Below, piece after piece: positions 8,547 to 15,892 of a DNA stretch of 64,000 nt. The stretch is taken from the NCBI GenBank assembly GCA_030432565.1, contig JAUIGV010000004.1:186001-250000 (forward strand). The letters are read 5' to 3'. The notes under the pieces are model-generated. The model was not told the DNA's origin and did not search any database. It worked only from the letters and a program-made list of their open reading frames with translations. The stretch comes from Verrucomicrobiia bacterium. Lineage in GTDB: Bacteria; Verrucomicrobiota; Verrucomicrobiia; Verrucomicrobiales; Akkermansiaceae. The number at the start of each line of letters is the position of its first letter. The first letter of the stretch is position 1. The position numbers and the translations under genes were made by a program.

Positions 8547-9818
8547 TCACGTCCGGAGCCACGAACCCTTCAAACAGAAATACCCGAGCGCTCCGAAGAC
8601 CAGGGTGACGGCCGTTCCAAGTGCCTGCCAAGGATCGCGAAGAGTCAGAAGAACGGCAGAAATGAGAGTGGCCGAAACGAATAAAATCGGGGGAATTCTT
8701 TTCCAGCCTTTTACGAGATTCCGATTTTTGCCCTGAAACAAACAAAATACGGAAGCTGCCGCGCACAGTGACAGGGTCAGACCAAGATACCCGAGAAGAT
8801 CCTGCATGCTCCCAAATAAAATAAGAACCACCGCAACGCCCATTTGAAGGGTTACCGCCGGCCAAACCCTGCCGGGCCGAATCTCAAACGCCTTGGGAAG
8901 AATCCCGTCTTCCGCCATCTTCCCATAAACCCGCGGCCCCGCCATCATCATACTCAAAACCGAAGTCACCAGAGCCAGCGATATCACCAAACGGACAAAG
9001 CGCTCGAATCCATCGCCCCCGATCCACCCCGCCGCCAGGGCCGCCACATCGGCCTGACCCGAAACCACTTCACCCGGAGGAGCCATCACAAAGAGCCCGT
9101 TAAGCAACAAATACAACAAAGTCACCATCGCTGTTCCCGCCAAAAGCGACCTCGCCACAACAATCGGCGATCTTGACTCTCCCGCCACATAGACGGCCGC
9201 ATTGAAGCCTGAATAGCTGAGCGAGATCCAAACCAAGGCCTGGGCAAAAGCTAGAATGGCCGGGCCTTCGGCATTTCTCACGGAACCTTCACCCTGCCAT
9301 CCCACCGAGGTCAAACTCCAGACCCCATAAGCCAAAATCACGACCAATAGGACCAGCTTAAATACAACGGCGGCATTCTGAGTTGCGGCACCGATCACTC
9401 TCTTTGCCCCGTGGGCCAAAGCTCCCAAGACAACCACCGTGATTGCTGGCATCTTGGCTGGAAAATCGCCGGGCAAATGCTCCTCAAGCGCCAGCGCAGC
9501 ATAAGCAATCGCCCCGCTAAACCCTGCCAGCAAAGAAACCCAACCGGCAACAAATCCCACAAATGGAAAACCCGCCGCCGAAAGAAAAGCATATTCACCG
9601 CCCGAGACCGGCACCCGCTGAACCAGTAATCCGTAACTAAAGGCCCCGCAAAGTGCGATCAGTCCCGCCACCAACCAGGCCAACATCACCAGTCCCGGAC
9701 TGCCCAGCGACGCCAGGGTAAAACCCGAAGTCGTAAAGACTCCGGCCCCCACCATGTTCGCGACCACCAGAAAAGTCAGCGTCCAAAAGCCGAAGCCCTT
9801 GCTCCTGCCTTCGCCCAT
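8547..9818 (-). CDS. APC-family amino acid/polyamine permease
   Basis: 423 residues with about 12 hydrophobic segments. The N-terminal TM1 motif is FLVVANMVGAGVFTTSGFTL (the unwound GAG region binds the amine/carboxylate in APC transporters), and TM6 lies around VWISLSYSGFNAAVYVAGE. It is an inner-membrane cation-coupled transporter or exchanger for amino acids or amines. It converges on the polyamine operon, which makes a polyamine or precursor substrate tempting but unproven. Its ATG overlaps the stop of the upstream methyltransferase gene by 1 nt (TAATG), so the two are translationally coupled. Confidence 0.85.
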   Translation of the reverse strand: MGEGRSKGFGFWTLTFLVVANMVGAGVFTTSGFTLASLGSPGLVMLAWLVAGLIALCGAFSYGLLVQRVPVSGGEYAFLSAAGFPFVGFVAGWVSLLAGFSGAIAYAALALEEHLPGDFPAKMPAITVVVLGALAHGAKRVIGAATQNAAVVFKLVLLVVILAYGVWSLTSVGWQGEGSVRNAEGPAILAFAQALVWISLSYSGFNAAVYVAGESRSPIVVARSLLAGTAMVTLLYLLLNGLFVMAPPGEVVSGQADVAALAAGWIGGDGFERFVRLVISLALVTSVLSMMMAGPRVYGKMAEDGILPKAFEIRPGRVWPAVTLQMGVAVVLILFGSMQDLLGYLGLTLSLCAAASVFCLFQGKNRNLVKGWKRIPPILFVSATLISAVLLTLRDPWQALGTAVTLVFGALGYFCLKGSWLRT

Positions 9819-10534
9819 TAATCCTTACGGAACCTCAGAAAGTAATTCTCTTTGAAGCCATCGATTTTGAGCTCCTCCACAAAGGTCAACCCGGCATCTT
9901 CAATCTCCTTGCGGAACACTTCCTTCCCGGCTCGAACGTGCCCGAGGAGCCACTCGCGGGACACGCCCTCGATCCTCTCGAAGTCAATCACCACCACAGT
10001 CCCGCCCTTTTTGAGAGCTTTGACCAAGGACTGCATGGTCCCCTTGGGATATTCGAAGTGGTGGTAGGTATCGCAAATAAAGGCCACATCCACCGAGTTT
10101 GGCGGAAGCGAAACCGAATTTTCAGGGCTCAGGACCGCCGTAATATTTTTCTGACCCTCCTGCTCGGCACGCGCCACAATGTGTTTCAAAAAGGCACCCG
10201 AAATATCAACCGAAGCAACCCATCCATCCGGACCCACCGCCTCCGCGAAGAGTCGAGAATAGAGCCCGGTACCGGCTCCAATATCCGCCACCACCATTCC
10301 TTTCTCAATTCCACAGGCCTTCAAAACCTGATCTTTCTCATGGAAAACCTCCCGGCTCTCCACCTCGAACCTTTTCAAACAATCATCGACCTTGAGTTCT
10401 GGGTCGAGAAACTTCTCGTTGATGCCTGGTTTCACACTCCCTTCCTGGCCGTCGTTGGTCGTTTCCTGGGCAATCAGGGAAAAACCGGCGAGGAGGATCA
10501 GCGGGACGGACAATGAAAATAAACGAGCCTTCAT
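9818..10534 (-). CDS. Exported SAM-dependent methyltransferase
   Basis: 238 residues. The start is placed at the ATG that yields a signal peptide (MKARLFSLSVPLILLAGFSL); an upstream start at 10579 would bury it. The mature part is a class I methyltransferase with motif I VVADIGAGTGLYSRLFAEAV, then VDIS, and YHHFEYP. Exported or periplasmic methyltransferase-fold proteins of this type occur in Planctomycetes/Verrucomicrobia but their substrate is unknown, and SAM supply in the periplasm is not explained. It is first of a two-gene minus-strand unit with the permease. Confidence 0.8.
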   Translation of the reverse strand: MKARLFSLSVPLILLAGFSLIAQETTNDGQEGSVKPGINEKFLDPELKVDDCLKRFEVESREVFHEKDQVLKACGIEKGMVVADIGAGTGLYSRLFAEAVGPDGWVASVDISGAFLKHIVARAEQEGQKNITAVLSPENSVSLPPNSVDVAFICDTYHHFEYPKGTMQSLVKALKKGGTVVVIDFERIEGVSREWLLGHVRAGKEVFRKEIEDAGLTFVEELKIDGFKENYFLRFRKD

Positions 10535-10874
10535 GAAGGGTTCAGTCTTCCAAAAGCACCAAAAGAAATCAAGGCGCAATCGTTTTGATGATTCACCTCA
10601 ATGCGCCCCATTGATAAAACAGGGCCTATTTCCGCTTATCCTTTTAAGTCCTCGCATCCACGATCTGCCGTGGGGAAAGCCATCACCTCCGAAACCACCC
10701 TGGACGCTCCGAATAATCCCACCTTCCCCAAGCAAAACAACTCACTCACCAACGGCAGGATTCCAATTCCACCCCCTTTCTCCTTCCGTTCATCCGTAAA
10801 TTTGATAAGCATATCTGCAAATGGCTTTAGGAAATCCTTCCCCGGCCCCAGACCTCCTTTCCCGACTCTTTCAT

Positions 10875-12062
10875 ATGCGGAGACTGCTGAAGGGATCGTT
10901 CCTTTTTCTTTCCTTCGCCCTCCTCTCCCCCACCCTGGCCCAGGCATCCCGCACCAACCCCGGCCTCGCGGCCCGGCCCATCTCTCCATTCGCGGAAACA
11001 GCCAAACCTACCTTCAATCATCCCGGCGCCTATGCCTACCACTTCAAAATTCCTCCCGTCGCTCAGCCGGACACCCAGGCAAAAATCCACACCTACAACA
11101 TAACCCACGCGACTCCCCCTTCGTCACCCTCAGTCCCACGCCCTTCCTTGATTCCAGCCCTGCTCCCCCTGCTCCCCCTGCTCCCCTGCCGCCACCCGCG
11201 TCGCCGGAACCGCCATAATACCAATACGATAACGCCCCCAAACCCACCTGACAGAAAGGACAATTATCCTTATGATCACTCCACCGGGGCCACCCACCAG
11301 ATACACTACTACGGCTATCGTTACTACGATCCGGTGACGGGGAGGTGGCCAAGCAGGGATCCGATTGGAGAGAATGGGGGTGTCAATCTTTACGGGGTGG
11401 TTGGGAATGATTGTGTAAACGGATACGATTTTTTGGGGATGTTAGAATTACAAGACATAGGAAAGCCCGCTTTGCAGAAACATGTGGATGAAATAAATCA
11501 GCGCATCATGGACGCTGATTTAGAAAGTTCTGCTGCAAGAATACATGAAATGTATAATTGGTTAGTGGAAGGAGGAAAGCTAATGGACCTTGATTTCTCC
11601 TCAAAAATGATGGAAAGATGGTTAAGTGGAACTGGTGAAAGATATCTAATGAAGGAGTCCGAGGTGTTGAAATATGTAAAAGACGATGAAGTTGTTAAAC
11701 AATTTTTCGAGGACATCAAAAACTTTTATCCTTATACGAAAAATCCGAACGATAATTTTCTAAAGGAAGAGGAGTTCATAGTTGCTCCTAAAGTTAATAC
11801 GGATATGTTTTATGGTATGGGTCGTGCTTATCTCTACTTTACTGGCTGTGTCTTTTGGGATGGAAATGAGCCTCAAAAATCCTCAGGTTACTTTGTGTTA
11901 AAGGATCGATATGATTGGCACAAGGGTTTAAGTGTCAAGGTTTTTGGAATCGTTATCCCAGATGCTTGGGCTTTGATGGTGGAGGAATTCCATGGCGCGA
12001 AACCCTTCGATATAGTGGGAGCTACACAAAAAATTACATTGGAGAGACCTGATCAAAATTGA
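10875..12062 (+). CDS. Short secreted RHS-core protein with variable C-terminal (candidate toxin) domain
   Basis: 395 residues from an ATG that gives a clean signal peptide ([20 protein letters not shown]). A Pro/Leu-rich low-complexity stretch follows, with three copies of a 9-bp repeat near 11157-11190 coding LLP repeats. Then comes the RHS-associated core with [19 protein letters not shown] and [24 protein letters not shown] (nt 11269-11445). After this core, composition switches sharply to AT-rich and the remaining about 205 residues (nt 11446-12062) form an unassigned globular domain with a charged helical part and a motif-like DRYDWHKG. In RHS/polymorphic-toxin architecture the region after the core is the exchangeable toxin domain. 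No YD-repeat shell precedes the core, so this is an orphan mini-RHS or a remnant. The gap 10580-10874 holds no gene I can support. Confidence 0.75.
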   Translation: MRRLLKGSFLFLSFALLSPTLAQASRTNPGLAARPISPFAETAKPTFNHPGAYAYHFKIPPVAQPDTQAKIHTYNITHATPPSSPSVPRPSLIPALLPLLPLLPCRHPRRRNRHNTNTITPPNPPDRKDNYPYDHSTGATHQIHYYGYRYYDPVTGRWPSRDPIGENGGVNLYGVVGNDCVNGYDFLGMLELQDIGKPALQKHVDEINQRIMDADLESSAARIHEMYNWLVEGGKLMDLDFSSKMMERWLSGTGERYLMKESEVLKYVKDDEVVKQFFEDIKNFYPYTKNPNDNFLKEEEFIVAPKVNTDMFYGMGRAYLYFTGCVFWDGNEPQKSSGYFVLKDRYDWHKGLSVKVFGIVIPDAWALMVEEFHGAKPFDIVGATQKITLERPDQN

Positions 12063-12084
12063 TTGATAACTAGATGTATTTGAT

Positions 12085-12585
12085 ATGCAAAATTATATAA
12101 AAGTTTTATTTCTTCTAATTGTTTTCTGCGTTGGTGGGAATGCATGCGGGCAAGCTAAGAACGAAGATCCTTTGAGATTTAAGGATTTGGTAATCAAAGA
12201 TGAGGACCTTGGAAAGCCCATCAAGTTTCATGGTGAGTTAATTTTGGTAAAAAAAATTGTCCAACCGTCAGCTTGGCCTACGATGTTGAGTTTTAGAATT
12301 GCCGTTATCAGAGGTCTAGAGTCTTTAGATGACCGTCCTTCTTTTCAAGATAGGCAACTCAAAAAGAATCAAGTAGTTCCCAAGTTCTTTGAATTAAAAT
12401 ACGGAAAAGAACGTGTTGCTACTGCCTCTCTTGTGAAGGAGGATGATAGCGAGTGGTTTTTTATGGAGGTATCTAGAGTGGCTATTTCAGAAAAAAAAGT
12501 TAACCTGGTATTATATTTTGAAGATTTTAATAATGACGGAACGGAGGATCATTTCGAAATAATGTTTGATCTTGTTAAGGAGTGA
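12085..12585 (+). CDS. Small secreted protein, candidate immunity protein
   Basis: 166 residues with an N-terminal hydrophobic signal (MQNYIKVLFLLIVFCVGG) ending near NACGQ, so it is periplasmic or possibly lipid-anchored, though the lipobox is imperfect. The rest is beta-rich with an acidic C-terminus (EDFNNDGTEDHFEIMFD). I do not recognise a family. It lies 22 nt after the RHS-core gene on the same strand and shares its AT-rich composition. A small gene directly downstream of an RHS toxin domain is usually its cognate immunity gene; that role is inference from position. A palindromic repeat follows 49 nt after its stop. Confidence 0.7.
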   Translation: MQNYIKVLFLLIVFCVGGNACGQAKNEDPLRFKDLVIKDEDLGKPIKFHGELILVKKIVQPSAWPTMLSFRIAVIRGLESLDDRPSFQDRQLKKNQVVPKFFELKYGKERVATASLVKEDDSEWFFMEVSRVAISEKKVNLVLYFEDFNNDGTEDHFEIMFDLVKE

Positions 12586-12634
12586 ACCCAAAACGAGATG
12601 ATTGTTTCTTGGATTTCAGGCATATTGTCAAAAA

Positions 12635-12666
12635 TATGCCAGATTTGTCTGCCAGGCATATCGTAG
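12635..12666 (+). repeat. Palindromic repeat, copy 1
   Basis: A 32-bp element opening TATGCC and closing GGCATA (inverted arms), with an inner CAGA-TTTG-TCTG hairpin and the tail TCGTAG. Two further versions occur at 13266-13313 and 13384-13409, each downstream of a small island gene. No function is known; candidates are a MITE-like, REP-like or cassette-boundary element. Confidence 0.65.
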
Positions 12667-12699
12667 CTTGGATTAAATGAATCTATTGGTTTAGATGAT

Positions 12700-13257
12700 A
12701 TGAAATTAGTATTATTATTTTCGGTGATTTTTCTTCAGTCTGGTTTGTCGGAGGAGGTGAGTTTCACCAAAGTTCTAGTTGACCCGGAATTGTTCGTGAA
12801 TGAGACTAAGTTGAGAAGTGAACTTTCTAGGGTTTTCCAGGGGTCTGAGGCAGAATTTTACGTCTATTCTAAAAAGAGGATTTTTGGACTTTTCCGAATT
12901 AAGCATGAGATATACAGTCATATTCTTATTATTTATCCAAGCGCCTACCCAACTTATTCTGAGGTGAAAATTAGAGGTGAGTCACACAAAAACATGAAAA
13001 ATTTTGATGTCGCAAAAGTCTCAACCGGGGTCAAAGTTATACCCTCTGTTGATTCGAACGAGGAGGCGAAAGTGATCCCTCGCGACAAGGCTAAATTTAC
13101 AACATTAGGGTTTCTTTTTAAAAAGGAGAGCTTTGAAGGGGAGGTTAAGATGATGTTTAAGTTTTCAAGTGATTTCGAAGGGAAAGAAGGTGAATATATT
13201 CTGAACAGCTTTAAAACCAAGGATGGTGATTGGTCTGCTTCGATCGGGTTTAAATGA
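12700..13257 (+). CDS. Small secreted protein of unknown function
   Basis: 185 residues with a signal peptide (MKLVLLFSVIFLQSGLS, cleavage near SEE). The mature part is lysine- and phenylalanine-rich, with predicted beta-strands (FGLFRIKHEIYSHILIIYPS, GFLFKKESFEGEVKMMFKF) and no recognised domain. It is as AT-rich as the preceding two genes. It is flanked on both sides by copies of the palindromic repeat, the second starting 8 nt after its stop. It could be a second immunity or orphan cassette gene. Function unknown. Confidence 0.7.
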   Translation: MKLVLLFSVIFLQSGLSEEVSFTKVLVDPELFVNETKLRSELSRVFQGSEAEFYVYSKKRIFGLFRIKHEIYSHILIIYPSAYPTYSEVKIRGESHKNMKNFDVAKVSTGVKVIPSVDSNEEAKVIPRDKAKFTTLGFLFKKESFEGEVKMMFKFSSDFEGKEGEYILNSFKTKDGDWSASIGFK

Positions 13258-13265
13258 TAATTTAA

Positions 13266-13313
13266 ATGCCAGATTTGTCTGCCACACAGATTTGTCTGCC
13301 AGGCATAGCGTAG
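13266..13313 (+). repeat. Palindromic repeat, copy 2 (internal duplication)
   Basis: Same element as 12635-12666, but the inner CAGATTTGTCTGCC unit is present twice (13270-13283 and 13287-13300) before the GGCATA...CGTAG end. It starts 8 nt after the stop of the preceding small gene. Confidence 0.65.
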
Positions 13314-13383
13314 GGGTAAGTTGCTCGATTCTTTTAGCTGCAATGGTTTCCGGTGATTTTCGTTTGCTTGGGGTGGGGCAGAA

Positions 13384-13409
13384 AATTTGTCTGTCAGGCA
13401 TACTACGAG
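13384..13409 (+). repeat. Palindromic repeat, copy 3 (diverged)
   Basis: A degenerate version retaining TTTGTCTG and CAGGCATA followed by CTACGAG. It marks the right side of the AT-rich stretch. Confidence 0.5.
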
Positions 13410-13584
13410 AGAAACTCCGCTCAATCCACCTTTTTACAATGATCTTACGACGGGGTGACGTGTTTTGATTTGGGGCAGATTTTGCGGTTTTCAAAGTCTT
13501 TTGCCCATGGATCTTGCCTCCCGTTGGTCGGTCGAATTGTCAAAGCGGGCTAAGCTGTCACGGCTCCTGCTGATCCATGGCCAT

Positions 13585-13707
13585 CACACAACATCCGTAA
13601 TCCGTCGCCGTGCCTGATCGGTTGGGTCCTTCCCTAAAGGGTCCCTTCCACCCGGGCACCACTTCGCTGTCGCTCGTTCGTCGAAGCGGATTACGGAGTG
13701 TTGTGTG
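13585..13707. repeat. Inverted repeat pair with nested hairpins (123 bp)
   Basis: The arm 13585-13604 (CACACAACATCCGTAATCCG) is the reverse complement of 13687-13707 except for one bulged base. Smaller hairpins lie between (GGGTCC.../...GGACCC-type around 13624-13648 and CTTCG...CGAAG around 13661-13685). It could form a long cruciform or be a MITE-like insertion. It sits between the AT-rich island and the decayed cytochrome gene. From 13708 to 13992 I see no gene. Confidence 0.6.
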
Positions 13708-13992
13708 AAGTCATGGTCGGTCGGCAAGGTCGGTCGCTTCGCTTCCTCGGCAAAAAGCCTCCCTCGCAAGAGTCGCGCCAGCCCGCCCGCGCTCCGCACC
13801 GCCCTCCGGCCCACCAGCTTCGACGAGGCAGGGAAGCGCATCGGGCACCTTTTTCGGCGGCTTCAGAGTGTTTCCTCTCGCTTTGCCGCCGGGCGCTCAC
13901 GGCCTTAAGTGGAACCTTTTCGCAGCGGATGAGAACGCGAGCACCTTAGTCTGACCCTCCCGCGCATCCAGGCTCTCTCCGATGTCCTCCCC

Positions 13993-14171
13993 GCTACGTC
14001 AGTTGGTATAATCATCTCGACCCCATTGCCGATGAGATTCGTCGACAGGAAATCAAAGCCGCCCGGGACGGCGATCCACCCTCCCGAAGCTTGGACGACG
14101 ACTGGCGGCGCCGGTTCGAAGATCTCATTTGGGTCCTCGTCAACTCACCCGAAATGATTTACACCCGCTAA
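13993..14171 (+). pseudogene. C-terminal remnant of a DUF1549/DUF1553-type cytochrome protein
   Basis: An in-frame fragment beginning near RYVSWYNHLDPIADEIRRQE and ending FEDLIWVLVNSPEMIYTR before TAA. The final block matches the usual C-terminus of planctomycete-type PSD1 (DUF1553) proteins ('..F.DLVWALLNSPEF...R'). There is no start codon and the frame closes upstream at 13947-13949, so the first about 90% of the gene is missing. It abuts the CE15-like esterase (2-nt gap before its ATG), consistent with an old operon whose first gene was destroyed, possibly when the island to the left arrived. Confidence 0.55.
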
Positions 14172-14172
14172 A

Positions 14173-15315
14173 ATGATTAAAACCCTTATCCCTCTTATGT
14201 CGTCTTTCATCCTCCCGGCCACCGCGCTCGAACTCCCGAACGTCCTCGGTTCCCCTCCTGCCAAAACCAAGGAGGAATGGCTCAAGGTCCAACGCCCTGC
14301 CACTCTCGAGCTCTTTAAAAAGCACGTCTATGGTCGCGCTCCCGTCGGAAAGCCCGATACCCTCGCTTTCAAAGTCCTCGAGGAAAACCCCAAAGCCATG
14401 GATGGTGCCGCCACCCTCAAAATCATCCAAATTTCCTACTCCGGACCGGGCGGAGAGAGCAGCTTCAAGCTCATCACTTTTATTCCCAACAAAGCCACCA
14501 AGCCCGCCCCCGGCTACCTCCTCATCTGCAATCGAGGCCCGGAGAACATTGATCCAACTCGAAAGCAAAAGGACGACTTCTGGCCCGCCGAAAGCATCGT
14601 CGCCCGTGGCTACGTCGCAGCCACATTTTTTAATGGCGAACTCAGTACCGACAAAGATCTCAATTTTGACAACGGCGCACACAAGGTCTTTGACAACTAT
14701 GAAGGTGAACGCCCCGGTGATGCCTGGGCCACCATCGCGGCTTGGGCGTGGGGCGCCTCCCGGGCCCTCGACTACTTCGAAACCGATCCAGCCATCGACG
14801 CGACAAAGTTTGCCGTGATCGGCCACTCCCGGGGAGGCAAAACAGCCCTCTGGGCCGGAGCTACCGACGAACGGTTCGCTCTCACCATTTCCAACAACTC
14901 AGGCTGCACCGGAGCAGCTCTCGCCCGTCGCAAACAAGGCGAACGCGTTGCCCGCATCAACAAGGTTTTCCCCCACTGGTTCTGCGGGAATTACAAGAAC
15001 TTCGACGGTCGAGAGAACGACTTACCCATTGATCAGCACCAACTCATCGCTCTGATGGCTCCACGTGCGGTTTATGTCGCCAGCGCCAGCAAGGACGATT
15101 GGGCCGATCCGAAAGGTGAATTCCTCGCTGCCGCCTATGCCGGACCCGTCTACAAACTCTTCGGCTTAAAAGGAATCGAAGCTGTGGAAATGCCTGCCAC
15201 CAATCAACCCATTCAATTGGGACATATCGGCTACCACCTCCGCTCGGGAAAACACGATCTCACAGACTACGACTGGGAGCAATATCTCAACTTTGGCGAC
15301 AAACACTTGAAGTAG
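14173..15315 (+). CDS. CE15-like glucuronoyl/acetylxylan esterase, secreted
   Basis: 380 residues with a short signal peptide (MIKTLIPLMSSFILPATA). It is an alpha/beta hydrolase of the bacterial CE15-like type: conserved N-terminal RPATLELFKKHVYGRAP, the WAWGASRALDYFETD helix, the nucleophile elbow IGHSRGGKTALWAG (catalytic Ser followed by Lys, as in glucuronoyl esterases), SNNSGCTGAALARR and a late His in LGHIGYHLR. The likely role is periplasmic cleavage of ester links on plant or algal polysaccharides. It is the first intact gene of a unit with the DUF1501 remnant and a sulfatase. Confidence 0.85.
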   Translation: MIKTLIPLMSSFILPATALELPNVLGSPPAKTKEEWLKVQRPATLELFKKHVYGRAPVGKPDTLAFKVLEENPKAMDGAATLKIIQISYSGPGGESSFKLITFIPNKATKPAPGYLLICNRGPENIDPTRKQKDDFWPAESIVARGYVAATFFNGELSTDKDLNFDNGAHKVFDNYEGERPGDAWATIAAWAWGASRALDYFETDPAIDATKFAVIGHSRGGKTALWAGATDERFALTISNNSGCTGAALARRKQGERVARINKVFPHWFCGNYKNFDGRENDLPIDQHQLIALMAPRAVYVASASKDDWADPKGEFLAAAYAGPVYKLFGLKGIEAVEMPATNQPIQLGHIGYHLRSGKHDLTDYDWEQYLNFGDKHLK

Positions 15316-15321
15316 CAATCC

Positions 15322-15882
15322 ATGGACCGCCGCCATTTCCTAACCACCTATCCCTCCATCGGTTCAATCGAGGCCCACCAACGCGGTGCCGCCAATCCAT
15401 CCGTTCCGGCCTACCTGCTCATTGGCTTTCCCAATGTGAGCAACAACCCCGGCTTCCTCAACGGCACCGGTTGGGACACTCACGGCAAAGGTCAACTCAA
15501 GCAACACGAACTCATCCGGGACCTCGACAACGGCATCGCCACGCTCATGGATGACCTCAAGAAAAAGAACCTCCTCGACAAAACCCTCATCGTCATCGCC
15601 ACCGAGTTCGGCCGCCCTCCCGAATTCGATGGCAACGGGGGCCGCGGCCATCAGGGCTCCGCTTTCTCTCTCGTCCTCGCCGGAGGCGGGCTCAAACATC
15701 GGGGTGCCTTTGGCAGGACCGACGAGCTCTCAAAAAAAGTCGTCGCGAATCCTGTCTCCATTCCAGATTTTCACGCCACCATTCATACCGCCCTCGGGAT
15801 CGATCCGTCTCACGAACTCACCGATGGATCCCGCCCGGTGCCTATTACAGATCGAGGCACCCCGATTGCCTCACTTTTTTAA
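15322..15882 (+). pseudogene. DUF1501 protein with large internal deletion
   Basis: It starts MDRRHFL like the Tat-type N-terminus of DUF1501 proteins, but after about 25 residues jumps to [21 protein letters not shown] and then to the C-terminal catalytic-like half ([59 protein letters not shown]). Family members are usually 400-480 residues (compare 43671-45089 in this window); this one is 186. The frame is kept, so a protein may be made, but it lacks most of the N-terminal alkaline-phosphatase-like fold and is probably inactive. Confidence 0.7.
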
Positions 15883-15892
15883 CCCTTCAAGA

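Noticed and set aside
10601-11218. A 205-codon plus-strand frame overlapping the RHS gene start
   Set aside because: Its Pro/Ala-rich end ([19 protein letters not shown]) is an alternate reading of the 9-bp repeat; only the other frame continues into the RHS core with a good signal peptide.
12635-13313. Integron attC sites
   Set aside because: The repeats are palindromic and follow genes, but no GTTRRRY/RYYYAAC core pair or integrase is visible in the window.
12635-13409. CRISPR array
   Set aside because: The three palindromic repeat copies are unevenly spaced by whole genes and differ in length; no cas genes are present.
13584-13949. Several short open frames on both strands right of the AT-rich island
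   Set aside because: Arg/Ser/Pro-rich translations with mutual overlap and no protein-like motifs; the DNA is better explained as inverted repeat and non-coding filler.
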